From assembly GCF_958405655.1 (NCBI RefSeq), contig NZ_CATYWO010000002.1, positions 248,001 to 312,000 on the forward strand: a stretch of DNA of 64,000 bases, read 5' to 3'. A program made the translations under genes and the position numbers. The stretch is from Ralstonia condita (lineage in GTDB: Bacteria > Pseudomonadota > Gammaproteobacteria > Burkholderiales > Burkholderiaceae). This document shows positions 42,049 to 51,763 of this stretch, one piece after another. The stretch's first letter is position 1. Every line of letters begins with the position of its first letter. Below the pieces are notes generated by a model, which searched no databases, had not been told where the DNA came from, and saw only the letters and a list, made by a program, of their open reading frames with translations.

Positions 42049-43365
42049 ATGTCCTCCGCTACTGCCACCTCTCCTGCCATTGCGGCGCAAGCCGCCGTCG
42101 CGCCTCGCGCCTATGCGGTGCTCGCGTCCAGTACGTTCGCCTTCACCATCTGCTTTGCGGTGTGGACGATGTTCGCCATTCTCGGCATTCCGCTGCAGAA
42201 GCAGCTCGGCCTGTCCGAAACCGAGTTCGGCCTGATAGCGTCCATGCCGGTGCTGACGGGCTCGCTCGTGCGCGTGCCCCTGGGCATGTGGACAGACCGC
42301 TTTGGCGGTCGCATCGTGTTCTTCCTGCTGATGCTCGCCACCGTAGCGCCCATCTGGTTTGTCGCCGACGCAACGCAGCTTTGGCAGTTCCTGGCGCTCG
42401 GGATGCTGGTGGGCCTGGCCGGCGGCTCCTTCTCCGTAGGCACGCCGTATGTGGCGCGCTGGTTCCCCAAGAAGCGCCAGGGCTTTGCCATGGGCATCTT
42501 CGGTGCAGGCAATGCTGGCGCGGCGTTGAACAAGTTTGTCGCGCCGCTGCTGGTGCTGTCCGCCGGCACATGGACCGTCGTGCCACGCGTGTATGCGATG
42601 GGCATGCTCGTGACCGCACTGCTGTTCTGGTTCGGCTCCGCGACCGATCCGTCGCACGCCACGGGCAAGTCGGTGTCGCTGCGCGCGCAGCTGCGCGAAA
42701 TGCGCGACCCCCGCGTCTGGCGCTATGCGCAGTATTACTCGGTAGTCTTCGGCGGTTATGTGGGGCTGTCGCTGTGGCTCACGCGCTACTACGTCGCGGA
42801 ATACGGCTTCTCGATCAAGACCGCGGCCTTCCTGGCAGCCTGTTTCTCCCTGCCGGGCGGCGTGCTGCGCGCGGTGGGCGGCTGGCTGTCCGACCGTTAC
42901 GGCGCCTATCGCACGACCTGGGCAGTGATGTGGGTGTGCTGGGTCGCGTTCTTCCTGCTCAGCTATCCGCAGACCCGGTTCACCATCACCGGCACCCACG
43001 GCCCGCTGGACTTCCACATCGGGCTGTCGCCCGTGGCGTTCACCTCGCTGATGGGCGTGGTGGGTGTGGCAATGGCCATCGGCAAGGCGTCCGTCTTCAA
43101 GTTCATCTCGAATGACTTCACCGACAACATCGGTGCGGTATCGGGTGCGGTGGGCCTTGCCGGTGGTCTGGCGGGGTTCGTCCTGCCGATCCTGTTTGGC
43201 GTGCTGGTCGATCTCACGGGCATTCATTCCACCTGCTTCATGTTGCTGTACGGCGCGGTGTGCGTCAGCCTGGTGTGGATGCACTTCAGCTTTCGCGCCG
43301 AGGGGCGGGCCACATTGATCGGCAGGTCGTCTTCCACCGCATCCCTCGCGCAACGCCTCTCCTGA
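42049..43365 (+). CDS. narK1: Nitrate/nitrite transporter, NarK1 type (MFS)
   Basis: A 438-residue major facilitator with 12 predicted membrane helices. The nitrate signature GIFGAGNAGAALNKF near residue 148 and the MFS loop motif GMWTDRFGGR are visible. NarK1-type proteins are thought to import nitrate with protons. It is followed after about 50 bases by a NarK2-type gene, a common pair in front of narGHJI in denitrifiers. Confidence 0.92.
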   Translation: MSSATATSPAIAAQAAVAPRAYAVLASSTFAFTICFAVWTMFAILGIPLQKQLGLSETEFGLIASMPVLTGSLVRVPLGMWTDRFGGRIVFFLLMLATVAPIWFVADATQLWQFLALGMLVGLAGGSFSVGTPYVARWFPKKRQGFAMGIFGAGNAGAALNKFVAPLLVLSAGTWTVVPRVYAMGMLVTALLFWFGSATDPSHATGKSVSLRAQLREMRDPRVWRYAQYYSVVFGGYVGLSLWLTRYYVAEYGFSIKTAAFLAACFSLPGGVLRAVGGWLSDRYGAYRTTWAVMWVCWVAFFLLSYPQTRFTITGTHGPLDFHIGLSPVAFTSLMGVVGVAMAIGKASVFKFISNDFTDNIGAVSGAVGLAGGLAGFVLPILFGVLVDLTGIHSTCFMLLYGAVCVSLVWMHFSFRAEGRATLIGRSSSTASLAQRLS

Positions 43366-43414
43366 TCCTTGATTGCGCCGCGCCGATCAAGGCGCGGCAT
43401 TGCTGGAGCTCATC

Positions 43415-44800
43415 ATGACCTCAAACGTCCTCACCCACTGGGAGCCCGAGAACCCCTCGTTCTGGCGCGTCACCGGCCAATCGGTGGCGTATCGCAACCT
43501 GTGGATCTCCATTCCCGCCCTGATGATCGCGTTCGCGGTCTGGTCCTTGTGGAGCGTGGTGGTGGTCAACCTCGACAAGGCAGGCTTTGCGCTGACCAAG
43601 AACCAGATGTTCTGGCTCACCGCGCTGCCTGCCCTGTCGGGGGCCACCCTGCGCATCTTCTACTCGTTCCTGGTGCCCATCTTCGGCGGCCGCCGCTGGA
43701 CGGCGCTGTCCACCGCCAGTCTGTTGATTCCTGCGCTCGGCATGGGCTTCGCGCTGCGCGATCCGCAGACGAGCTATCCGATGCTGCTCGTGCTTGCACT
43801 ACTGTGCGGCCTGGGCGGCGGCAATTTCAGCTCGTCGATGGCGAACATCAGTTTCTTCTTCCCCAAGCAGAAGAAAGGGCTGGCCACGGGGCTGAACGCC
43901 GGCATCGGCAACCTGGGGGTGTCGGTCGTGCAGTTCGTCACGCCGCTGGTGATTTCGGTGGGTGTCTTCGGTGCGCTGGGCGGTGACCCGCAAACCTACA
44001 CGGCAGGTGGCGTTGAGCGCAGCCTGTGGCTGCAGAACGCGGGCTTCATCTGGGTGCCGTTCATCGTGGTGGCCACGCTGGCCTCGTGGTTCGGCATGCA
44101 CGACATTGCCGACGCCAAGGCTTCGTTTGCTGATCAGGCCGTCATTTTCAAGCGCACCCACAACTGGCTGATGTGCCTGCTGTATGTCGGCACGTTCGGC
44201 TCGTTCATCGGCTTCTCGGCTGGCCTGGCGCTGCTGACCAAATCGCAGTTCCCCAACGTGAACCCGACCACGTATGTCTTCCTCGGTCCGCTGGCCGGTG
44301 CGCTCACGCGGCCCGTGGGCGGATGGATCTCCGACAAGGTGGGCGGCGCGCGTGTCACGCTCTGGACGTTTGCCGGCATGATCGCCGCCGTGGTCGGCGT
44401 GTTGACCTTCCTGCCGGCAGACGGCTATGCGGGCAGCTTCGTCGGCTTCCTGTCCATGTTCATCGTGCTGTTCGCGCTGACGGGCATCGGCAATGGCTCG
44501 ACCTTCCGCATGATCCCGATCATCTTCCTCACGCAGCACCAGCGCGCGGCGCGCGGCAAGGATGAAGCCGCCCAACGGCAGGCCGTGCAGGATGCCGGCA
44601 AGGAATCGGCGGCCGTCCTGGGCTTCACCGGTGCCATCGGCGCGTATGGCGGCTTCTTCATTCCGAAGAGCTTCGGCACCTCGCTGGAACTGACCGGCTC
44701 GGTCAACGCCGCGCTGTACTGCTTCATTTCGTTCTACGTGCTGTGCCTGCTGGTGACGTGGGCGGTGTATGCCCGCCGCAATGCGCCGATGCCCTGCTGA
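43415..44800 (+). CDS. narK2: Nitrate/nitrite antiporter, NarK2 type (MFS)
   Basis: A 461-residue major facilitator. The signature GLNAGIGNLGVSVVQFV near residue 170 is that of NarK/NarK2 antiporters, and MFS loops are present (GGWISDKVGGAR). It should exchange nitrate for nitrite. The start at 43415 has GGAG seven bases upstream; an in-frame ATG at 43373 would add 14 residues that the family lacks. Confidence 0.93.
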   Translation: MTSNVLTHWEPENPSFWRVTGQSVAYRNLWISIPALMIAFAVWSLWSVVVVNLDKAGFALTKNQMFWLTALPALSGATLRIFYSFLVPIFGGRRWTALSTASLLIPALGMGFALRDPQTSYPMLLVLALLCGLGGGNFSSSMANISFFFPKQKKGLATGLNAGIGNLGVSVVQFVTPLVISVGVFGALGGDPQTYTAGGVERSLWLQNAGFIWVPFIVVATLASWFGMHDIADAKASFADQAVIFKRTHNWLMCLLYVGTFGSFIGFSAGLALLTKSQFPNVNPTTYVFLGPLAGALTRPVGGWISDKVGGARVTLWTFAGMIAAVVGVLTFLPADGYAGSFVGFLSMFIVLFALTGIGNGSTFRMIPIIFLTQHQRAARGKDEAAQRQAVQDAGKESAAVLGFTGAIGAYGGFFIPKSFGTSLELTGSVNAALYCFISFYVLCLLVTWAVYARRNAPMPC

Positions 44801-44812
44801 ACGGCGCCGCAC

Positions 44813-45481
44813 TCACGCCACGGAACGCTTGTGCGGGCCGTGGCGGTCTGCGGGCGCGGCGCCAAGGGCAGCCTGCGCAGCCGGGTAGCGGCCAGGCCGG
44901 TGGTTCAGCGCAATGCTCAGGTTCAATGCCACCGCGCCCACCAGCGAGGCCGCCAACGCCATCGGGCTGACCACGAACAGCGAGGTCAGCACGATCCCCA
45001 CATCCACCGCCATCTGGAACTTGCCTGCGCGAATGCCGTACTTGTCCTGCAGATACAGCGCGACGATGTTGACGCCGCCCAGGCTGGCCTGATGGCGGAA
45101 CAGCACGATCAGCCCGACGCCCATCAGCGTGCCGCCAATGGCGCCGGCGTAAAGCGGGTTGAGCGTATCCAGATGCACGAAGTGCGCATGCACCTCGCTG
45201 AGCCACGACACCAGTGCCACCGCACAGAACGTCTTGCAGGTAAAGCGCCAGCCCATGCGCCGCACCGCCAGATAGTAGAACGGCAGATTGATCGTGAAGA
45301 ACACGGCGCCGAACGGCAGCGACGTGGCGTAGTGGATCAGGAAGGCCACGCCCGCCGTCCCACCCGAGAGCAGGCCGCCCTGCTTGAACAGCGTGATACC
45401 AAGCGACACGAACAGCGTGCCGGTGACGATGGCCAGCACGTCTTCGAGCGTACTGTGCCGGGTGACTTCGAGGGCTTTCAT
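44813..45481 (-). CDS. YitT-family membrane protein
   Basis: A 222-residue protein with about five or six membrane segments and the family's GGTAGVAFLIHY and FRHQASLGGVNIVALYLQDKY regions. YitT/DUF161 proteins are widespread and poorly characterised. The start at 45481 follows AAAGGAG. It is inserted on the opposite strand between narK2 and narG, and is convergent with narK2 (12 bases apart). No link to nitrate metabolism can be shown. Confidence 0.85.
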   Translation of the reverse strand: MKALEVTRHSTLEDVLAIVTGTLFVSLGITLFKQGGLLSGGTAGVAFLIHYATSLPFGAVFFTINLPFYYLAVRRMGWRFTCKTFCAVALVSWLSEVHAHFVHLDTLNPLYAGAIGGTLMGVGLIVLFRHQASLGGVNIVALYLQDKYGIRAGKFQMAVDVGIVLTSLFVVSPMALAASLVGAVALNLSIALNHRPGRYPAAQAALGAAPADRHGPHKRSVA

Positions 45482-45544
45482 GGGGGCTCCTTTCGGATAC
45501 CGTGGACACGGCGCCACTATGGATCCGCCCCCCGCGCAGGCTCC

Positions 45545-45558
45545 TTGATCCAGACCAA
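45545..45558. promoter_or_regulatory. FNR/Dnr-type box upstream of narG
   Basis: TTGAT-CCAG-ACCAA, nine of ten consensus positions, about 210 bases before narG in the 284-base gap shared with the divergent yitT-type gene. NarL sites could not be assigned confidently. Confidence 0.55.
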
Positions 45559-45765
45559 GGGAACGCCAATCTGGCCAGCGCGTTGCGCGGGCGCTGCGGC
45601 CACTCGGCATAGTTCTTCCGGCGTAGGCGCCCCGCCATTTCCTCCCTCCATTGCCGCGCGCAGGCACGCCAGCCGATGAATGGGCACGCAGGGCACCGAT
45701 CCATAAGCTGTTCCCATTCCCGCAATCACTGCACGCCGGCCGACCGGCGCGCACGTCACCCCGCC

Positions 45766-48700
45766 ATGAGCCACTTTCTCGATCGCCTGAAGTTCCTCAC
45801 CCACGTCCGGTCGACCTTTGCCGACGGGCACGGCGCCGTGGTCAATGAAGACCGCCGCTGGGAAGACGGTTACCGCAGCCGCTGGCAGCACGACAAGATC
45901 GTGCGCTCGACCCACGGCGTGAACTGCACCGGTTCCTGCTCGTGGAAGGTCTACGTCAAGAACGGCCTCATCACGTGGGAAACGCAGCAGACCGACTACC
46001 CGCGCACCCGCCCGGACCTGCCCAACCACGAGCCGCGCGGCTGCCCGCGCGGCGCATCGTATAGCTGGTACGTCTATTCCGCCCAGCGCGTGAAGACGCC
46101 GCTGATTCGCGGCCGGTTGATGGCGATGTGGCGCGAAGCACGCAAGACCATGGACCCGGTTGCCGCCTGGGAATCCATCAGCCAGGATCCCGAGAAGGCG
46201 CGGCGCTACAAGAGCGTGCGCGGCCAGGGCGGCTTCGTGCGCGCCGACTGGGACACCGCCACCGAGATCATCGCCGCCGCCAATGCGTACACCATCAAGC
46301 GCTACGGACCCGACCGCGTCGTCGGCTTCTCGCCCATCCCTGCCATGTCGATGGTGAGCTACGCGGCCGGCGCGCGCTACCTGAGCCTGATCGGCGGCGT
46401 GTGCCTGTCGTTCTATGACTGGTATTGCGACCTGCCGCCCGCCAGCCCGCAGGTCTGGGGCGAGCAGACCGACGTGCCGGAATCGGCCGACTGGTACAAC
46501 TCCACCTACCTGATGGTGTGGGGCTCCAACGTGCCGCAGACGCGCACGCCGGACGCGCACTTCTACACCGAGGTCCGCTACAAGGGCACCAAGACGGTGG
46601 CGATCTCGTCCGACTACGGCGAGATGGTCAAGTTTGGCGACATCTGGCTCGCCCCCAAGCAGGGCACCGACGCCGCGCTGGCCATGGCGATGGGCCACGT
46701 GGTGCTCAAGGAATTCCACACCACGGGCAAGTCCGCCTACTTCCGCAGCTACGTCAAGCAGTACACCGACATGCCGATGCTGGTGCTGCTGCGGGCAACC
46801 GAAGACGGCAGCTACGCGGCCGACCACTTCCTGCGCGCCTCGCACCTGGCGGGCAACCACGGCGAGGCCAACAACCCCGACTGGAAGACGCTGCTGATCG
46901 ACGCACCCACGGGCCGGCTGGTGGTCCCCAACGGCGCCATCGGCCTGCGCTGGAACGAAGCCCAGCACGACGGTGGCGCCAAGGTCGGCCGCTGGAACCT
47001 CGAACTGAAGGATTCCGCTGACGGCTCGGAGATCGACCCGCTGCTCTCGCTGGTCGCCACGCATGACGACGTGGTGGACGTCAGCTTCCCGTACTTTGGC
47101 GGCGAGCACGAGGCGATGTTGAAACGCCGCGTGCCCGTCAAGCGCGTCACGCTGGCCGATGGCACCACGGCGTGCGTTGCCACCGTGTACGACCTGCAAT
47201 TGGCGAACTACGGTGTCGACCAGGGCCTGGGTGGGCCCAACGTGGCCGCCAGCTTCGACGACGACGTGCCCTACACCCCGGCCTGGCAGGAGAAGCACAC
47301 AGGCGTGCCGCGCAAGCAGGTGATCCAGGTGGCGCGCGAGTTTGCCGACAATGCCGATCGCACACACGGCAAGAGCATGGTCATCGTCGGTGCGGCGCTG
47401 AACCACTGGTATCACAACGACATGATCTACCGCGGCATCATCAACCTGCTGATGATGTGCGGCTGCATCGGCCAGAGCGGCGGCGGCTGGGCGCACTACG
47501 TGGGCCAGGAGAAGCTGCGCCCGCAGTTCGGCTGGGCACCGCTGGCCTTCGGGCTGGACTGGTCACGCCCGCCGCGCCAGATGAACGGCACCTCGTTCTT
47601 CTACAGCCACACCAGCCAGTGGCGCCACGAGAAGCTGTCGTTGGACGAGATCCTCTGTCCCACGGCGGACCGGGCACGCTATGCCGGCCAGTCACTGCTG
47701 GACCTGAACACCAAGAGCGAGCGCATGGGCTGGCTGCCCTCCGCGCCGCAGCTCAATGCCAATCCGTTGGATGTAACGGACGCGGCAAAGGCTGCGGGCC
47801 AGGACCCTGTCGCCTACACCGTCGATCAACTCAAGCGCGGCAAGCTGCGCTTCGCCTGCGAAGACCCGGACCATCCGGACAACTTCCCGCGCAACATGTT
47901 CGTCTGGCGCTCGAACATTCTCGGCAGTTCAGGCAAGGGGCACGAGTACTTCCTCAAATATCTGCTCGGCACGCAGAACGCGCTGTTCAGCGACGAAGCG
48001 GCCGCCATCAAGCCGTCGGAAGTGGAGGTGCGCGAGGCCGCCGAAGGCAAGCTCGACCTGCTGACGGTACTCGACTTCCGCATGAGCACGACCTGCCTGT
48101 ACGGCGACATCGTGCTGCCCACGGCCACCTGGTACGAGAAGGACGACCTGAACACGTCCGACATGCACCCGTTCATCCATCCGCTGTCGGAAGCGGTGCA
48201 CCCGCTGTGGGAATCCAAGACAGATTGGGAAATCTACAAAACCATCGCCAAGAAGTTCACGGAAATTGCCGGCCCGTTGCTCGGCACGCGCCACGACCTG
48301 GTGTGCACGCCGCTGATGCACGACACCCCGGGCGAACTGGGCCAGCCGTTTGCACCGAAGGATTGGAAATACGGCGAGTGCGATCTCATCCCGGGCAAGA
48401 CCGCACCGGCGATGACCGTGGTCGAGCGCAACTACGCCGACATCTATCGCAAGTTCACGTCGGTCGGCCCGCTGCTCGACAAGCTGGGCAATGGCGGCAA
48501 GGGCATCAACTGGAACACCGAACACGAGGTGCACGAGTTGGCCGGCCTGACCCACAAGGTCACGGCGCCGGGCGTGAGCCAGGGCCGCCCTCGCCTGGAA
48601 ACCGCTACGGACGCGGCAGAGATGATCCTCACCTTTGCGCCGGAAACCAACGGCCACGTGGCCGTCAAGGCGTGGGAGGCACTGTCCAGGATTACCGGGC

Positions 48701-49503
48701 GCGACCATACGCACCTGGCCGTCGGGCGCGAGCACGACAAGATCCGCTTCCGCGACGTGCAGGCGCAGCCGCGCAAGATCATCTCGGCGCCGACGTGGTC
48801 GGGGCTGGAATCGGAAGAGGTCAGCTACAACGCCGGCTACACCAACGTGCACGAGCTGATTCCATGGCGCACCCTCACCGGCCGCCAGCAGTTCTACCAG
48901 GATCACCGCTGGATGATCGACTTTGGTGAAGGCGCGTGCCTGTACAAGCCGCCCATCGACACCAAGACCGTGCAGCCGATGCTCGGCAAGCACAGCAACG
49001 GCCATCCGGAACTGGTGCTGAACTGGATCACGCCGCACCAGAAGTGGGGCATCCACTCCACGTATTCCGACAACCTGCGCATGCTCACGCTCTCGCGCGG
49101 CGGCCCGCACGTGTGGATATCGGAGGCCGAAGCCAAGGCTGCCGGCCTGCGCGACAACGACTGGGTGGAGGTCTTCAACGTCAATGGCACGCTGACAGCG
49201 CGGCTGGTGGTGAGCCAGCGTGTGCCGCGCGGCATGTGCCTGATGTACCACGCCCAGGAAAAGATCGTGAACGTGCCGGGCGCCGAAACCAGCGGCATGC
49301 GCGGCGGTATCCACAACTCCGTCACGCGCACCGTGACCAAGCCCACGCACATGATCGGCGGCTATGCGCAGCAGGCCTACGGCTTCAACTACTACGGCAC
49401 GGTCGGCAGCAACCGCGATGAATACGTGATCGTGCGCAAGATGCAGCGCGTCGATTGGATGGAAGAACAACTGGCCGAGAGCCATTCGGGAGTCTCGCAA
49501 TGA
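45766..49503 (+). CDS. narG: Respiratory nitrate reductase alpha subunit
   Basis: A 1245-residue molybdenum subunit of membrane-bound nitrate reductase, the usual length. The FS0 [4Fe-4S] ligands are His50, Cys54, Cys58 and Cys93 (HGVNCTGSC and RGCPRG), and the molybdenum-ligating Asp is in YCDLPPASP. It reduces nitrate to nitrite on the cytoplasmic side. The ATG at 45766 gives the family N-terminus (MSHFLDRLKF). It overlaps narH by four bases. First gene of narGHJI. Confidence 0.97.
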   Translation: MSHFLDRLKFLTHVRSTFADGHGAVVNEDRRWEDGYRSRWQHDKIVRSTHGVNCTGSCSWKVYVKNGLITWETQQTDYPRTRPDLPNHEPRGCPRGASYSWYVYSAQRVKTPLIRGRLMAMWREARKTMDPVAAWESISQDPEKARRYKSVRGQGGFVRADWDTATEIIAAANAYTIKRYGPDRVVGFSPIPAMSMVSYAAGARYLSLIGGVCLSFYDWYCDLPPASPQVWGEQTDVPESADWYNSTYLMVWGSNVPQTRTPDAHFYTEVRYKGTKTVAISSDYGEMVKFGDIWLAPKQGTDAALAMAMGHVVLKEFHTTGKSAYFRSYVKQYTDMPMLVLLRATEDGSYAADHFLRASHLAGNHGEANNPDWKTLLIDAPTGRLVVPNGAIGLRWNEAQHDGGAKVGRWNLELKDSADGSEIDPLLSLVATHDDVVDVSFPYFGGEHEAMLKRRVPVKRVTLADGTTACVATVYDLQLANYGVDQGLGGPNVAASFDDDVPYTPAWQEKHTGVPRKQVIQVAREFADNADRTHGKSMVIVGAALNHWYHNDMIYRGIINLLMMCGCIGQSGGGWAHYVGQEKLRPQFGWAPLAFGLDWSRPPRQMNGTSFFYSHTSQWRHEKLSLDEILCPTADRARYAGQSLLDLNTKSERMGWLPSAPQLNANPLDVTDAAKAAGQDPVAYTVDQLKRGKLRFACEDPDHPDNFPRNMFVWRSNILGSSGKGHEYFLKYLLGTQNALFSDEAAAIKPSEVEVREAAEGKLDLLTVLDFRMSTTCLYGDIVLPTATWYEKDDLNTSDMHPFIHPLSEAVHPLWESKTDWEIYKTIAKKFTEIAGPLLGTRHDLVCTPLMHDTPGELGQPFAPKDWKYGECDLIPGKTAPAMTVVERNYADIYRKFTSVGPLLDKLGNGGKGINWNTEHEVHELAGLTHKVTAPGVSQGRPRLETATDAAEMILTFAPETNGHVAVKAWEALSRITGRDHTHLAVGREHDKIRFRDVQAQPRKIISAPTWSGLESEEVSYNAGYTNVHELIPWRTLTGRQQFYQDHRWMIDFGEGACLYKPPIDTKTVQPMLGKHSNGHPELVLNWITPHQKWGIHSTYSDNLRMLTLSRGGPHVWISEAEAKAAGLRDNDWVEVFNVNGTLTARLVVSQRVPRGMCLMYHAQEKIVNVPGAETSGMRGGIHNSVTRTVTKPTHMIGGYAQQAYGFNYYGTVGSNRDEYVIVRKMQRVDWMEEQLAESHSGVSQ

Positions 49504-51044
49504 AGATCCGTGCCCAGGTGGCCATGGTCCTGAATCTGGACAAGTGCATTGGCTGCCATACCTGCTCCGTGACGTGCAAGAACGTCTGGACCTCGCGCGA
49601 CGGCGTGGAATACGCCTGGTTCAACAACGTCGAGACCAAACCCGGCGTCGGCTACCCCAAGCAATGGGAGAACCAGGACAAGTGGCAAGGCGGCTGGCAA
49701 CGCCACGCCGACGGCAAGCTCACCCCGCGCCAGGGCGGAAAGCTGAAGATCCTCGCCAACCTGTTCGCCAACCCGAACCTGCCGCAGATCGACGACTACT
49801 ACGAGCCCTTCACCTACGACTACGCGCGCCTGCAGAACGCGCCGCTGTCGCAGACGCCGCCCACCGCGCGCCCGGTCTCGGCCATCACCGGCAAGACCAT
49901 GGAGAAGATCGAGTGGGGTCCGAACTGGGAGGACGACCTGGGCGGCGAGTTCGAATCGCGCAGCCGTGACCAGCTCTTTGAAGACATCCAGAAGGAGATG
50001 TACTCGACCTTCGAGAACACCTTCATGATGTATCTGCCGCGCCTGTGCGAGCACTGCCTGAACCCGACCTGCGTGGCATCGTGCCCGTCGGGCTCGGTCT
50101 ACAAGCGCGAGGAGGACGGCATCGTGCTGGTCGACCAGGACAAGTGCCGCGGCTGGCGCATGTGCGTGTCGGGCTGCCCGTACAAGAAGATCTACTTCAA
50201 CTGGCAGAGTGGCAAGGCCGAGAAGTGCACCTTCTGCTTCCCGCGCATCGAAAGCGGCCAACCGACCGTGTGCTCGGAGACTTGCGTGGGCCGCATCCGC
50301 TACCTCGGCGTGATGCTGTACGACGCGGATCGCATTGAAGCCGCCGCCAGCGTGGAAGACACGAAGGACCTCTACAACGCGCAGCTCGACGTGTTCCTTG
50401 ACCCCCACGACCCCGCCATCCAGGCAGAGGCGCTGCGTCAGGGCATCCCGCAAAGCTGGATCGACTCGGCCGTGAAATCGCCGGTCTACAAGATGGCCTG
50501 CGACTGGAAGGTGGCCTTCCCGCTGCACCCTGAGTACCGCACGCTGCCGATGGTCTGGTACATCCCGCCGCTGTCGCCGATCCAGTCGGCTGCGGAATCC
50601 GGCGTGATGGGCATGGACGGGATGATTCCCGATGTGAAGAGCCTGCGCATTCCGGTGCGCTACCTCGCCAACCTGCTGGCTGCCGGTGACGAGGTGCCTG
50701 TTGTGAGCGCGCTGGAACGCATGCTGGCCATGCGCGCCTACAAGCGCGCACAGACCGTGCATGGCGTGCAGGATCTCGACGTGCTCCATCGCGTCGGCCT
50801 CACCCCCACGCAGGTGGAGGACATGTACCAGATCATGGCCATCGCCAACTACGAGGACCGCTTCGTCATCCCCGCCTCGCACAAGGAGATGGCGCAGGAC
50901 AGCTTCGATGAAAAAGGCGCGTGCGGCTTCAGCTTCGGCAACGGCTGCTCGGGCGGCGTATCCGAAGGCACGTTCTTCGGGCGCAAGAAGGCCAGCGTAT
51001 CGACCATCAGCATGCCGGTCTCGCGCAAGAAGAGCGCAGCCTGA
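49500..51044 (+). CDS. narH: Respiratory nitrate reductase beta subunit
   Basis: A 514-residue electron-transfer subunit with four cysteine clusters: CIGCHTCSVTC, CEHCLNPTCVASC, CRGWRMCVSGC (the Trp-containing set that makes a [3Fe-4S] centre) and CTFCFPRIESGQPTVCSETC. It relays electrons from NarI hemes to NarG. The ATG overlaps the narG stop. Confidence 0.97.
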   Translation: MKIRAQVAMVLNLDKCIGCHTCSVTCKNVWTSRDGVEYAWFNNVETKPGVGYPKQWENQDKWQGGWQRHADGKLTPRQGGKLKILANLFANPNLPQIDDYYEPFTYDYARLQNAPLSQTPPTARPVSAITGKTMEKIEWGPNWEDDLGGEFESRSRDQLFEDIQKEMYSTFENTFMMYLPRLCEHCLNPTCVASCPSGSVYKREEDGIVLVDQDKCRGWRMCVSGCPYKKIYFNWQSGKAEKCTFCFPRIESGQPTVCSETCVGRIRYLGVMLYDADRIEAAASVEDTKDLYNAQLDVFLDPHDPAIQAEALRQGIPQSWIDSAVKSPVYKMACDWKVAFPLHPEYRTLPMVWYIPPLSPIQSAAESGVMGMDGMIPDVKSLRIPVRYLANLLAAGDEVPVVSALERMLAMRAYKRAQTVHGVQDLDVLHRVGLTPTQVEDMYQIMAIANYEDRFVIPASHKEMAQDSFDEKGACGFSFGNGCSGGVSEGTFFGRKKASVSTISMPVSRKKSAA

Positions 51045-51061
51045 TGCCACCGGAGCACAAC

Positions 51062-51763
51062 ATGACTACGCCCTCGATGTACCACCTGCTCTCGGTCCTG
51101 CTCACCTACCCCGAGCCGGAACTGCTGGATGCCCTGCCCGAACTCGATCAGGCGCTGGGCGCCACGCCCGCCGCCCGCGCGCGGTTGGCCCCGCTGCTGG
51201 CCACGCTGCGCGATACCGACCTCATCACGCTGCAGGAACACTACGTTGCCACCTTCGACCGCAACCCCTCGCACGCACTGCATCTGTTCGAGCACGTGCA
51301 CGGCGAGAGCCGCGACCGCGGCCAGGCCATGGTCGACCTGATCGACGAATACCGCAAATACGGTGTCGAACCGGCCGACAGCGAGCTGCCCGACTACGTG
51401 CCGCTGTTCCTGGAAGTGCTGGGGCATCTGGAATCGACCGGACACCGCGCCCAGGCCACGGCCTTGCTGGGCGACGCCATTCACGTGCTGGCGGCCATTG
51501 GCGAGCGCCTGACGCGTGACGGCACCCACTACGCCGGCATCTTCGACGTCTTGCTGACGCTCTCCGACGTGCAGCCGCAGCCATTGACCGAGCCGCCCAT
51601 CCGCGACATGGACGAAGCCATGGAGCACTTCGGCCCCGGCGCGGACGGTGTGGAGCCGCTGCTGCGCCCGGCGCTGTCGGCCGAGCAGCCCGTGCAGTTC
51701 CACCCGCGCAAGGCTGTGCATCCGACGCCGCCGCAACCCTCTACCCATGCGAGTCTGACATGA
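51062..51763 (+). CDS. narJ: Nitrate reductase assembly chaperone NarJ
   Basis: A 233-residue TorD/NarJ-type chaperone that holds NarGH until cofactor is inserted; it is not part of the final enzyme. Helical content and segments such as EHYVATFDRNPSHALHLFEH and DYVPLFLEVLG are characteristic. GGAG precedes the ATG at 51062; an alternative ATG at 51044 overlapping the narH stop would add six residues. The stop overlaps narI. Confidence 0.94.
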   Translation: MTTPSMYHLLSVLLTYPEPELLDALPELDQALGATPAARARLAPLLATLRDTDLITLQEHYVATFDRNPSHALHLFEHVHGESRDRGQAMVDLIDEYRKYGVEPADSELPDYVPLFLEVLGHLESTGHRAQATALLGDAIHVLAAIGERLTRDGTHYAGIFDVLLTLSDVQPQPLTEPPIRDMDEAMEHFGPGADGVEPLLRPALSAEQPVQFHPRKAVHPTPPQPSTHASLT

